From JADLGJ01 sp031423615 (GTDB taxonomy: Bacteria; Omnitrophota; Gorgyraeia; Zapsychrales; JANLHA01): a stretch of 33,676 nucleotides of DNA. Below, in pieces: positions 14,784 through 21,900 of the stretch. The translations under genes and the position numbers were made by a program. The notes beneath the pieces were generated by a model, which worked only from the letters and a program-made list of their open reading frames with translations, made no database searches and was not told where the DNA came from. Numbering within the stretch: the first letter of the stretch is position 1; each line of letters starts with the position of its first letter. The DNA lies in contig JANPFV010000115.1 of assembly GCA_031423615.1 (NCBI GenBank), positions 1-33,676 of the forward strand, in the 5' to 3' direction.

Positions 14784-16202
14784 ATGTCACAATCTCAACA
14801 CGCAAAACTTGTTGTCGTCGGCGCGGGACCGGGCGGATACGCTGCGGCCTTTTTAGCAGCTGATCTGGGTATTGAAACCACTCTCGTTGATCTTGAACCC
14901 AATCCCGGCGGTGTTTGCCTTTATCGCGGCTGTATTCCTTCCAAAGCCCTTTTGCACGTTGCCAAGGTCATCTCGGAATCACGCGAATCCAAGGAACTGG
15001 GCATTGATTTTGGCCAGCCCAAAATCAATCTCGACCAAGTCCGCACGTGGAAAAATAAAGTTATTTCCCAAATGACCGGCGGCTTGGGCACTCTTTCCAA
15101 ACAACGAAAAATCAATTTCATCCAAGGACGGGCTACGTTTACCAGTTCCAACGCTATTCATATTAAAAAATCCGACGGCAGTGAAATGGCATTGACATTT
15201 GACAATGCTATTCTTGCCACAGGCTCGCAACCCATTGCTCTTCCCTTTGCTCCCGCCTCCAAACGCATTCTGGATTCCACGACCGCACTGGATTTGGTTG
15301 ATATCCCGGAAAAATTATTGGTCTTAGGCGGAGGATATATTGGTTTGGAATTAGGAACAGCTTACTCTGAACTGGGCAGCAAGGTTTCCGTCGTGGAAAT
15401 GATGCCCAATTTGCTGGCCGGAGTTGACCGCGACTTGGGAACTATTTTAGAAACACGGATCAAAAAACATTTCAGCGGCGTCAAGGTCAATACCAAGGTG
15501 ACCAAGATGGAAGAAACCAAAGACGGGGTCAAGGTCACTTTTGAAGATAAAGAAGGAAAAACTACCAGCGAAGAATACAACAAAGTCCTCGTTGCTATCG
15601 GTCGCCGGCCGAATACCAAGAATTTAGGCTTAGAAAAAACAAAAATCACCTTAACCGACCGCGGTTTTGTGCAAGTCGATCTCCAACGACGGACAACCGA
15701 CCCTAAAATTTATGCCATCGGCGACATTGCCGGTGACCCGATGCTAGCGCACAAAGCTTCGCACGAAGGCCGTGTTGCCGTCGAAACCATTGCTGGACAC
15801 AAGGTGGCTTTTGAACCGCAAGCGATTCCTGCTGTTGTTTTCACCGACCCGGAAATTGCCTGGTGCGGATTGACCGAAACCGAGGCGACCGCACAAAATC
15901 GCGAAGTTAAAGTTGTAAAGTTTCCGTGGGGCGCATCCGGCCGCGCGGTCACTCTTAATCGCACCGATGGATTGACCAAGATCATTATTGATCCGCAAAC
16001 CGAACGCATTTTGGGCATTGCCATCTGCGGAGTGGGAGCCGGAGAAATGATTGCCGAAGGGGTATTGGCCATTGAAATGGGCGCGGTTGTTGCGGATTTG
16101 AAACTTTCCATTCATGCTCACCCGACGCTGTCGGAAACCGTTATGGAAAGCGCCGAAAGCTTTTTTGGCCTAAGCACCCATATCTATCGTCCGAAAAAGT
16201 AG
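14784..16202 (+). CDS. lpdA: Dihydrolipoamide dehydrogenase, E3
   Basis: The 472-residue flavoprotein reoxidises the dihydrolipoyl group of E2 with NAD. The FAD-binding VVVGAGPGGYAAA (10-22) is followed by the redox-active disulfide in GGVCLYRGCIPSK (C45 and C50). The NAD-binding segment is LLVLGGGYIGLELG, and the second FAD motif is IYAIGDIAGDPMLAHKA. The C-terminal interface carries HAHPTLSETVMESA with the catalytic His-Glu pair. All hallmarks and the length are normal. It completes an E1-E2-E3 set. The stop lies 11 bases before the RAYT element. Confidence 0.96.
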   Translation: MSQSQHAKLVVVGAGPGGYAAAFLAADLGIETTLVDLEPNPGGVCLYRGCIPSKALLHVAKVISESRESKELGIDFGQPKINLDQVRTWKNKVISQMTGGLGTLSKQRKINFIQGRATFTSSNAIHIKKSDGSEMALTFDNAILATGSQPIALPFAPASKRILDSTTALDLVDIPEKLLVLGGGYIGLELGTAYSELGSKVSVVEMMPNLLAGVDRDLGTILETRIKKHFSGVKVNTKVTKMEETKDGVKVTFEDKEGKTTSEEYNKVLVAIGRRPNTKNLGLEKTKITLTDRGFVQVDLQRRTTDPKIYAIGDIAGDPMLAHKASHEGRVAVETIAGHKVAFEPQAIPAVVFTDPEIAWCGLTETEATAQNREVKVVKFPWGASGRAVTLNRTDGLTKIIIDPQTERILGIAICGVGAGEMIAEGVLAIEMGAVVADLKLSIHAHPTLSETVMESAESFFGLSTHIYRPKK

Positions 16203-16213
16203 AAATTAAAAAA

Positions 16214-16233
16214 TAGTGACAGGCACTAATTAA
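16214..16233 (+). repeat. REP hairpin, left end of RAYT unit
   Basis: The hairpin is TAGTG-ACAGG-CACTA followed by ATTAA, preceded by an A-run. The transposase stop codon (16226-16228 on the minus strand) lies inside it. Confidence 0.8.
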
Positions 16234-16900
16234 TCACTGGCGGTCTTCCTCTTGGCTTTGGGACTAACCTCCGGCCTAATATTCTCTCCCATTTCTCAAT
16301 TTGCTCTGGGCTTCCCATCGCCTGCCCTCTCAAAGTCTTTTCTCGAATCCTGTGAATCTCCTCATCCGTTTCTGATTGACCGATAAAATCCTTCCAGTTA
16401 AGACCACCCATGTATTCCGTTCCATCGGCCAACGTCATTATTTTGTTTTGCGCTGTTGATTCGTAGTGCTCTCGCGCACTCGACCATTGATACATTTCCG
16501 GTAATGGCACAATGTTTGCTCGCACGGGATTTCTCTCAACATATTTCATCGCTTGCCTAACATGCTCACCCAACAACAAGCATGAATAAAACCGTTCCTG
16601 CCATAAATGTCCGTTTAATGTGCGCTTTTTGTGAAAATAATAGGCGTACCGCTGGTGACAACGACAAATGGTTTGCGCCATTGAATCTAACCGTAACGGT
16701 TTAACAATAAAATGAACATGATTCTCCATTAAACAAAAAGCATAGACTTCCAAACTAAACTTATCCTTATATTCTTCAAAAAGCTTTAAATAATATTTCC
16801 GATCCTGATCATCTTCGAATATCCTCTGCCGGTAGTTTCCTCTTTGGGTTAAATGAAACAGCTCTCCTGATAATGAAATGCGCGCTTGTCTAGGCATCAA
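16226..16900 (-). CDS. REP-associated tyrosine transposase (RAYT, IS200-like Y1 family)
   Basis: The 224-residue protein has the RAYT plan. The N-terminus reads PRQARISLSGELFHLTQRGN. The HUH metal motif is in CLMENHVHFIV (about 56-66). The candidate nucleophile tyrosine is in CRCHQRYAYYFHKK. Other family marks are GHLWQERFYSCLL and MKYVERNPVRANIV. The basic C-terminal tail LGRRLVPKPRGRPP is typical. RAYTs are single-copy, domesticated relatives of IS200/IS605 transposases that process REP hairpins. The gene appears intact, and both flanks carry REP copies in inverted orientation. Start choice between the two adjacent Met codons is uncertain. Confidence 0.93.
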   Translation of the reverse strand: MMPRQARISLSGELFHLTQRGNYRQRIFEDDQDRKYYLKLFEEYKDKFSLEVYAFCLMENHVHFIVKPLRLDSMAQTICRCHQRYAYYFHKKRTLNGHLWQERFYSCLLLGEHVRQAMKYVERNPVRANIVPLPEMYQWSSAREHYESTAQNKIMTLADGTEYMGGLNWKDFIGQSETDEEIHRIREKTLRGQAMGSPEQIEKWERILGRRLVPKPRGRPPVIN

Positions 16901-16953
16901 TTGACCTGATCTTCCTGGGGGAGTTTGATTAATAGCAGAGGCCGGGGAAGCCT

Positions 16954-16973
16954 TTAATTAGTGCCTGTCACTA
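16954..16973 (-). repeat. REP hairpin, right end of RAYT unit
   Basis: This is the exact reverse complement of the left-end repeat over 20 bases. Read on the minus strand it encodes the last residues (ISDRH and stop) of the adjacent exported protein. Confidence 0.8.
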
Positions 16974-17737
16974 ATTACTATCTCGGCCTGTTCCCACATT
17001 TTATGAGGGATGATGCGATATCCGGCGGGGGCTTGGGGATAATTCTGAGGATCGACGGCTTTTAAATCTTCTTCAGTCATTTCATAATTATTCAAATCCT
17101 TGATTTTATCTTTATTCTCTTCATGCCACTTCCACTTGATCTGGGCTAATTTTGACTGAATATTATAAAACTGCTCATTTAACTTTTCTTCCTCTTTGGT
17201 TATGATCTTTCCGGTTTCGAGATCAAAACTGAGAATGTCTCCGCTTTCTGTTTCAAAATCAAACACCATTTGGTTTCCCCACGGGCGGCGGAATCCCAGC
17301 CGTTTTTTAAAAACTGTATAATGGGATTCACTAGCCGAAACATTAACGGGACTTTTAACAATATCAAGCGTTGAGTATTGCTTAAGCAACTGATCATTCT
17401 TATAAAAAGCAATGGCCAAATCTTCTCCATTGGCTTCTCTCCCCCGATTCCACGAACCCAATTGCACCACATAAATAACTGGTCCGGCGAGAAAACCGCT
17501 CAAATAAATTTCCGGAGAATACCAATCATAGGAATAGAGTAACCGGTCTTTGTCGGGCATGACTTGAAAAACCTGGGTCTTGCCTTTGAGTCCATACGCT
17601 TCGGCAGGAATGGACTTTGCGTAAAACTGTCCGTAGTCACTGGCTTGAACATAAACCCTATTCCCTTTCTCGCGATCGGCGAAAACTGGTGATGCCAAAA
17701 CAATAATCATAAAGCCGATAAGAAAAAATTGCTTCAT
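16958..17737 (-). CDS. Exported hypothetical protein with REP-derived C-terminus
   Basis: I cannot assign a family to this 259-residue protein. It has a clear signal peptide (MKQFFLIGFMIIVLASPVFA, cleavage near residue 20). The mature part is soluble and beta-rich, with WYSPEIYLSGFLAGPVIYVVQLGSWNRG, and ends in a charged region (about 195-245) with WKWHEENKDKIKDLNN. The last five residues, ISDRH, and the stop codon are supplied by the REP repeat at 16954-16973. The original 3' end has therefore probably been replaced by the insertion, and some residues may be lost. DUF192 lies 22 bases upstream in the same direction, so it may be the last gene of the maf-M48-DUF192 run. Confidence 0.7.
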   Translation of the reverse strand: MKQFFLIGFMIIVLASPVFADREKGNRVYVQASDYGQFYAKSIPAEAYGLKGKTQVFQVMPDKDRLLYSYDWYSPEIYLSGFLAGPVIYVVQLGSWNRGREANGEDLAIAFYKNDQLLKQYSTLDIVKSPVNVSASESHYTVFKKRLGFRRPWGNQMVFDFETESGDILSFDLETGKIITKEEEKLNEQFYNIQSKLAQIKWKWHEENKDKIKDLNNYEMTEEDLKAVDPQNYPQAPAGYRIIPHKMWEQAEIVISDRH

Positions 17738-17759
17738 CTTTACTGCTCCTTTTATTGTG

Positions 17760-18209
17760 CTATTTCACCGCACGCAACTTTAAAATAATCCGTTCTCCCA
17801 CGCGCATATCTAGACGAGAAGCTTCGCCGGCATTGACTTCCAAAACATAAGACGCCGGAACGTCCGGACCATAAATGGAGCAGGGATCTTTTTCACAGGG
17901 AACAGCATCATGTTCGATATAAATGATTTGTCCAGTATAATCCAGCCACAGCATATCCAGCGGTATCAGGGTGTCCTTCATCCAAAACTTTTGCGGCCTC
18001 TCGCCGCTTAAAGCAAACAACATGCCTTTATCCTTATCGAGCGATTCTCTTTGTTGGAGACCTTTTGCTTTTTCCTCGTCTGATATTGCAATTTCCACAC
18101 AATAGCACCGGCTTTTATAGCAAGCTTGGTTTTCTTTGGGAAGGATCCGGCACCCGGCTGATAAGGCACAAAGAAAAGCCATCGCAAATAGTTTTTGTGT
18201 ATTTGTCAT
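17760..18209 (-). CDS. DUF192-family lipoprotein
   Basis: The 149-residue protein is mostly a DUF192 domain: CVEIAISDEEKAKGLQQRESLDKDKGMLFAL, then FWMKDTLIPLDMLWLD, IIYIEHDAVPC and SYVLEVNAGEASRLDMRVGERI. The family is compact and beta-barrel-like, of unknown biochemical role, and usually exported. The N-terminus MTNTQKLFAMAFLCALSAGC has a lipobox (LSAGC), so it is a likely lipoprotein. Four extra cysteines (CYKSRCYC and CEKDPC) could form disulfides. Its start overlaps the M48 stop by four bases (18206-18209), so the two are coupled. Confidence 0.87.
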   Translation of the reverse strand: MTNTQKLFAMAFLCALSAGCRILPKENQACYKSRCYCVEIAISDEEKAKGLQQRESLDKDKGMLFALSGERPQKFWMKDTLIPLDMLWLDYTGQIIYIEHDAVPCEKDPCSIYGPDVPASYVLEVNAGEASRLDMRVGERIILKLRAVK

Positions 18210-18985
18210 TCCTTTTCGCTCCCGATGAGATTCAAATAATCACGAAAACTGATATGGCCGGAAATCGTTTTATTGACGATGGCGATGCGTTCATTAGGAT
18301 AGGGATGGGTCCGCAGATAATTCGCCTGCCGGCCTTGCATTTTTTCTTCTTCCTTTTGCAGGATTTCCAGGACCGTGATCATTTTATGGGGATCAAAACC
18401 CGCCTTTTGCGTATATTTAACGCCTAACTCATCAGCTTCAAATTCGTCTTCCCGGGAATAAGCAAAAAAAAGGCTGGTTAGAATCACACTCACCCCTTGC
18501 GCCAGATTGCCGCTTCCCGAACCTACGGCCGCGATCTGCAAGAGGGTATAACCATAAGATTTCTGAATGCGCTTGATGGCATGTTTCGCCGTGATATGTC
18601 CTATCTCATGTCCCAAAACACCGGCGACTTCATCATCCTCTTTGAGTTTATCGAGAAGACCTTTATAAATATAAACATAGCCTCCCGGCAGACTGAAGGC
18701 GTTCACCGTATCCTCGTCGATAATCTTGACGGTGTAAACCAAATCTTTGCGGTCGCAGACTTTTACGAGCCGGTCAAAAATGGCTTGCACGCGGGCATTG
18801 GCGTCTAAATCGGAGACAAATTTGGTCTGCTTTTCGATTTCCGCGGCCACAGCGTTGCCGAGGCTGATTTCCTTTTCACTGCCGTAAAGCAAGCTCTCTT
18901 CCTTTCCCGTCGCCAAATTATATTCACTGGCACAACCGGAAAATACAAAAAAGACGGCAATAATAAAAGTGAAATTTCGAGTCAT
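18206..18985 (-). CDS. M48-family metalloprotease, predicted lipoprotein
   Basis: I choose ATG 18985 (259 residues) because it starts a lipoprotein signal, MTRNFTFIIAVFFVFSGCAS, with lipobox FSGC; a start at 19021 would add 12 unlikely residues. The zinc motif is GHEIGH in GVLGHEIGHITAKHAIKR and the third ligand glutamate is in SREDEFEADELGVKY. This is the BepA/YfgC and LoiP-like M48 type, which degrades or helps fold outer-membrane proteins. There is no TPR extension, so it is closer to the short LoiP type. DUF192 follows with a four-base overlap. Confidence 0.92.
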   Translation of the reverse strand: MTRNFTFIIAVFFVFSGCASEYNLATGKEESLLYGSEKEISLGNAVAAEIEKQTKFVSDLDANARVQAIFDRLVKVCDRKDLVYTVKIIDEDTVNAFSLPGGYVYIYKGLLDKLKEDDEVAGVLGHEIGHITAKHAIKRIQKSYGYTLLQIAAVGSGSGNLAQGVSVILTSLFFAYSREDEFEADELGVKYTQKAGFDPHKMITVLEILQKEEEKMQGRQANYLRTHPYPNERIAIVNKTISGHISFRDYLNLIGSEKE

Positions 18986-19048
18986 ATTATTTAGTGCGTG
19001 GCTGTGCTTGCCAAGGGACAAAAAATGTGAGCACCGACAGGACCCGCC

Positions 19049-19627
19049 TCACAAAATCTTTATTCCAAAGCTCTTTAACATCATCCGCAATTTGGGCAAC
19101 GGCAAACCAATCACATTGCTATAGCAACCTTCGACCCGATGGATAAAAAGGCCGCCCCGGCCTTCGATATCAAAACCCCCCGCCTTATCCAGAGGGTTAG
19201 TGAAGCGGTGATACCGGTCTATTTCATCGTCGGAAAGTTTTTGCATGTGAAGTTTGCTCTTTTCATAATCGATGAGCAAACGCCCTGTCGCGGCATCCAT
19301 GATGGCCACGCCCGTATAGACCCAGTGCGGAACCGCGCAAAGGATTTTGAGCGTTCGTTTTGCAGCGGCTAAATCTTTGGGCTTGCCGATAACACGCTTA
19401 TGTCCGGCATACACCAAAGTATCGGCTCCGATGACAATCCCGCTTTTAAAACGTTCGGCCACTTCGCGGGCTTTTAAAATCGCATTATGTTTTACCAGTC
19501 CCGAACAATTTGCGGTGATTTTATGAAGCTCTTGGGCGCGGCTGGGGATGACCCGGAATTTTACCCCCGCCATCGCCAGCAGTTTTTGACGCTGCGGCGA
19601 GGCGGAAGCTAAAATAATTTGCGGCAT
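19049..19627 (-). CDS. maf: Maf-family nucleoside triphosphate pyrophosphatase
   Basis: The 192-residue protein shows the Maf signature near its start (IILASASPQRQKLLAMAG), the catalytic GADTLVYAGHKRVIGKPKD, and VYTGVAIMD and DKAGGFDIEGRGGLFIHRVEGCYSNVIGLPL. Maf enzymes hydrolyse non-canonical or canonical NTPs (dTTP, UTP, m7GTP by subfamily) to monophosphates. All motif blocks are present and the length is usual. The subfamily cannot be set securely. It follows ssb by six bases on the minus strand. Confidence 0.95.
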   Translation of the reverse strand: MPQIILASASPQRQKLLAMAGVKFRVIPSRAQELHKITANCSGLVKHNAILKAREVAERFKSGIVIGADTLVYAGHKRVIGKPKDLAAAKRTLKILCAVPHWVYTGVAIMDAATGRLLIDYEKSKLHMQKLSDDEIDRYHRFTNPLDKAGGFDIEGRGGLFIHRVEGCYSNVIGLPLPKLRMMLKSFGIKIL

Positions 19628-19633
19628 AGATGT

Positions 19634-20062
19634 TTATTCGTCCCACGCAATAGATTCGGCAGGCGGCATATTCTCTGCAACCCCGGCATCACTGCTTTGC
19701 GAATGCGGTTGCGCTCCGCCGGAACCGGAAGAATCATCGCGCTTCTTGGCTAAAAAATGAACATTATTTGCCGAAATCCGCACTCGGCTTTGCGTCTTGC
19801 CGTCTTTTTCCCAACGGTCCTGCTTTAGACGGCCTTCCACAATAATACCGCTGCCCTTGGTCAGATATTTGGCGCAATTTTCTCCGACGACACCCCAGAC
19901 CTCAATATCGAAATAGGAAACTTCCTGCACCTTCTCACCATTTTTCGTAAAAACACGATTATTGGCAATAGACATGCTGCAAACCGATTTACCCGCCGGG
20001 GTATATTTCAACTCCGGATCTCTCGTCAAATTGCCCATAATGTTTACACTGTTTAAACTCAT
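19634..20062 (-). CDS. ssb: Single-stranded DNA-binding protein
   Basis: The 142-residue protein has the N-terminal OB-fold of bacterial SSB: NSVNIMGNLTRDPELKYTP, FDIEVWG, NCAKYLTKGSGIIVEGRL, SRVRISANNVHFL. A glycine/serine-rich linker (about 110-130) leads to the C-terminal tip ESIAWDE. The usual tip ends in DDIPF; here the final Pro-Phe is absent and acidity is low, so partner-protein docking may differ or another SSB may exist. It lies between pyrE and maf, all minus strand. Confidence 0.95.
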   Translation of the reverse strand: MSLNSVNIMGNLTRDPELKYTPAGKSVCSMSIANNRVFTKNGEKVQEVSYFDIEVWGVVGENCAKYLTKGSGIIVEGRLKQDRWEKDGKTQSRVRISANNVHFLAKKRDDSSGSGGAQPHSQSSDAGVAENMPPAESIAWDE

Positions 20063-20120
20063 TGCATTTCCCTTCGTTGATGTTTTTAAAAATTGAGGTA
20101 GGGCCTTTTCTAAGGGGATC

Positions 20121-20678
20121 TTACTGCAAAAATTCTTCCGCTTTAAAAATTGAAATCAGTTCACAACCGCGAGCCTTGACCGCTTCGCGCCCGCCTTCAT
20201 TACGATCAATGACACAAACACATTTTCTGACTTTGATTCCCAATTTGTCTAAAACATCCAAAGACTCGACAAAGGCTTTTCCCGTTGTCGACACATCGTC
20301 GATTAAAACTACGGTGCCCGCATCCGGAATAAGAGGGCCTTCGATCTGTTGTTGTTTTCCGTGCGGTTTGGGCGCCTTGCGGATAATAAAAGTGTTATGC
20401 GGGCGCCCCGCTTCAAAGGACAAAACACCCAGAGCTCCGATGAGCGGATCAGCACCCAAGGTCGGGCCTCCGATGGCGTCAAATTTATCATTTTTCAATA
20501 GGTCCAAAATGATTTTACCGCAAAGATAGGCGCCCTCAGGTTTGAGGGTAACACGGCGGGCGTCTAAATAAAAATTGCTTTCCTTCCCAGATGAAAGGAT
20601 AAATTTTCCAAAAGAAAAAGCGTCTTGCTTTAATATGGCAAAGAGGCGCTGGCGGTGCTTTTCAATCTCATGGGTCAT
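20121..20678 (-). CDS. pyrE: Orotate phosphoribosyltransferase
   Basis: The 185-residue enzyme joins orotate to PRPP to make OMP in pyrimidine synthesis. It shows FGKFILSSGKESNFYLDARRV at the N-terminus, DAIGGPTLGADPLIGAL and the flexible-loop region FIIRKAPKPHG. The PRPP-binding motif is VVLIDDVSTTGKAFVE. Motifs and length are normal. It follows a small exported-protein gene by eight bases and is probably read from the promoter at 21023-21051. Confidence 0.95.
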   Translation of the reverse strand: MTHEIEKHRQRLFAILKQDAFSFGKFILSSGKESNFYLDARRVTLKPEGAYLCGKIILDLLKNDKFDAIGGPTLGADPLIGALGVLSFEAGRPHNTFIIRKAPKPHGKQQQIEGPLIPDAGTVVLIDDVSTTGKAFVESLDVLDKLGIKVRKCVCVIDRNEGGREAVKARGCELISIFKAEEFLQ

Positions 20679-20686
20679 GTCTGCCT

Positions 20687-21001
20687 CTAGTCTTTGATAC
20701 TCGGCACTTCGAGTTGCCGACGGATAAGTTCATTTTTCAGTTCGTACTTGTAATGCAAAAAATCCTTGTACTGCTGATATTCCTTAGGGCTAAAAACCTG
20801 GACGACATGCGAAGCAAAAATGGCATCCACTTCAATAATCACATCAAGATAAACCTTCGCCAGGGACTCATCGCTCAATTTGACGTAATCCTTTTTATCG
20901 AGTATGGGAATATTGCTCAGATAGGCAAAACTTTTTACGGAAAAAAAGCCCACCATGAGTAAAGCGCAAGCCAGCAAGAATACAGAACGTTTATTTAACA
21001 T
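20687..21001 (-). CDS. Small exported protein of unknown function
   Basis: I do not recognise this 104-residue protein. ATG 21001 is chosen because GGGAGGAGAA lies just upstream; a longer reading from 21076 has no such site and would run through the promoter. It begins with a signal peptide (MLNKRSVFLLACALLMVGFFSVKSF). The mature part of about 78 residues is charged and helical, with LSDESLAKVYLDVIIEVDAIFA and YKDFLHYKYELKNELIRRQLEVP. It leads the run with pyrE, ssb and maf. Confidence 0.7.
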   Translation of the reverse strand: MLNKRSVFLLACALLMVGFFSVKSFAYLSNIPILDKKDYVKLSDESLAKVYLDVIIEVDAIFASHVVQVFSPKEYQQYKDFLHYKYELKNELIRRQLEVPSIKD

Positions 21002-21022
21002 TTCTCCTCCCTTTGAGGATTT

Positions 21023-21051
21023 ATTATAAGCACAAAATGTCTTCGCTTCAA
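21023..21051 (-). promoter_or_regulatory. Strong sigma70 promoter for the pyrE-ssb-maf run
   Basis: On the minus strand TTGAAG (21046-21051) and a perfect TATAAT (21023-21028) are separated by 17 bp. They lie about 22 bases before the ATG at 21001, with the ribosome binding site GGGAGGAGAA in between. Confidence 0.75.
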
Positions 21052-21095
21052 AGACTTTATAAAAATCTCCGGTCATTCACTCGGATACATCAAAA

Positions 21096-21125
21096 TTGAC
21101 AAAGATATCTTAAAAGTGCTAATAT
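21096..21125 (+). promoter_or_regulatory. Promoter of comF, apparently giving a leaderless transcript
   Basis: Perfect TTGACA (21096-21101) and TAATAT (21120-21125) are 18 bp apart. Transcription would begin near 21132-21133, which is the GTG start codon of comF. No Shine-Dalgarno precedes it. Confidence 0.6.
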
Positions 21126-21132
21126 TCGCATA

Positions 21133-21864
21133 GTGTTGAGGACTTTATGGCACGGCTTTATTAATCTTGTCTACCCCGCCTGTTGTATTCTCTGCAAAAA
21201 TAATTTAGAATCGCTTGAGAAAACGCATCGGCTCTGCTTTGCCTGCCAGGCAAAATTGCAAAAAAACTTTCCCCCTTTCTGCCGCCGCTGTTCGCGTCCC
21301 GTCGAAAATCCGGCCCACAATTTTTGCCTCAATTGCCAAGAACGACCCCATGAATTCACCCAAACTTGGAGTGTCTTTCTCTATAATGACACTATGCAAA
21401 GACTGCTCCATCTTTTCAAATATGGACACAAAACCAGCCTCCGTCATTTTTTTAACGATCAAATCAATCTATTCTTGACTACTTATAACATTGATCTGAA
21501 AAACATTGATCTCATTGTGCCGATTCCTCTTCATCCGACTCGCCAAAGAGAACGCGGCTATAATCAAAGTCTTTTAATCGCCCACATGCTTGCAGAAGAT
21601 CTGCGCATTCCGCTGGAAAGTCAACACCTCATCCGGGTGCGGCATACGCCCAATCAAGCCCGCTTAAGTCAAAAAGAACGCTGGACAAACATAGAGGCCG
21701 CCTTTAAAATTAAACCTCACAATAACTTCCGTCAGAAAAACATTTTACTCGTGGATGATTTGTACACGACCGGGGCCACGGTTTCACAAGCGGCTAAAAT
21801 TTTAAAAACCGCAGGCGCACAGAATGTCTTCGTTTTAACTATAGCAATCGCGACAAAATCATAA
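21133..21864 (+). CDS. comF: ComF-family phosphoribosyltransferase-like protein
   Basis: The 243-residue protein has the ComF plan. The N-terminal zinc-binding part holds four pairs of cysteines (CILC, CFAC, CRRC, CLNC within about 17-70). The C-terminal PRTase fold has DLIVPIPLHPTRQRERGYNQS, RVRHTPNQARLSQKERWTN and the PRPP-loop-like ILLVDDLYTTGATVSQAA. ComF assists uptake of single-stranded DNA in naturally competent bacteria, but is also common where competence is unproven. The start is GTG 21133 or TTG 21136, with no in-frame ATG nearby. The stop overlaps a REP hairpin. Confidence 0.92.
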   Translation: MLRTLWHGFINLVYPACCILCKNNLESLEKTHRLCFACQAKLQKNFPPFCRRCSRPVENPAHNFCLNCQERPHEFTQTWSVFLYNDTMQRLLHLFKYGHKTSLRHFFNDQINLFLTTYNIDLKNIDLIVPIPLHPTRQRERGYNQSLLIAHMLAEDLRIPLESQHLIRVRHTPNQARLSQKERWTNIEAAFKIKPHNNFRQKNILLVDDLYTTGATVSQAAKILKTAGAQNVFVLTIAIATKS

Positions 21865-21887
21865 AAGTAGGGTCTGTCCCTACTTTT
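21863..21887 (+). repeat. REP hairpin between comF and lptF, terminator-like
   Basis: AAAAGTAGGG-TCTGT-CCCTACTTTT forms a perfect 10-bp stem with a five-base loop and is followed by T-rich sequence. It belongs to the family seen at the RAYT ends, in reverse orientation. It could attenuate transcription from comF into lptF, whose ATG lies 14 bases downstream. Confidence 0.8.
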
Positions 21888-21900
21888 TACAAAAATTTTA

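Larger units (their letters stand above)
16214..16973. mobile_element. RAYT transposase element bounded by inverted REP sequences
   Basis: A 760-bp unit carries one Y1-type transposase gene between perfect 20-bp inverted repeats, at 16214-16233 and 16954-16973. Each repeat is itself a hairpin, TAGTG-ACAGG-CACTA, as expected for REP sequences recognised by RAYT proteins. Insertion lies between lpd and an exported-protein gene, and one end forms the 3' end of that gene. Confidence 0.85.
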
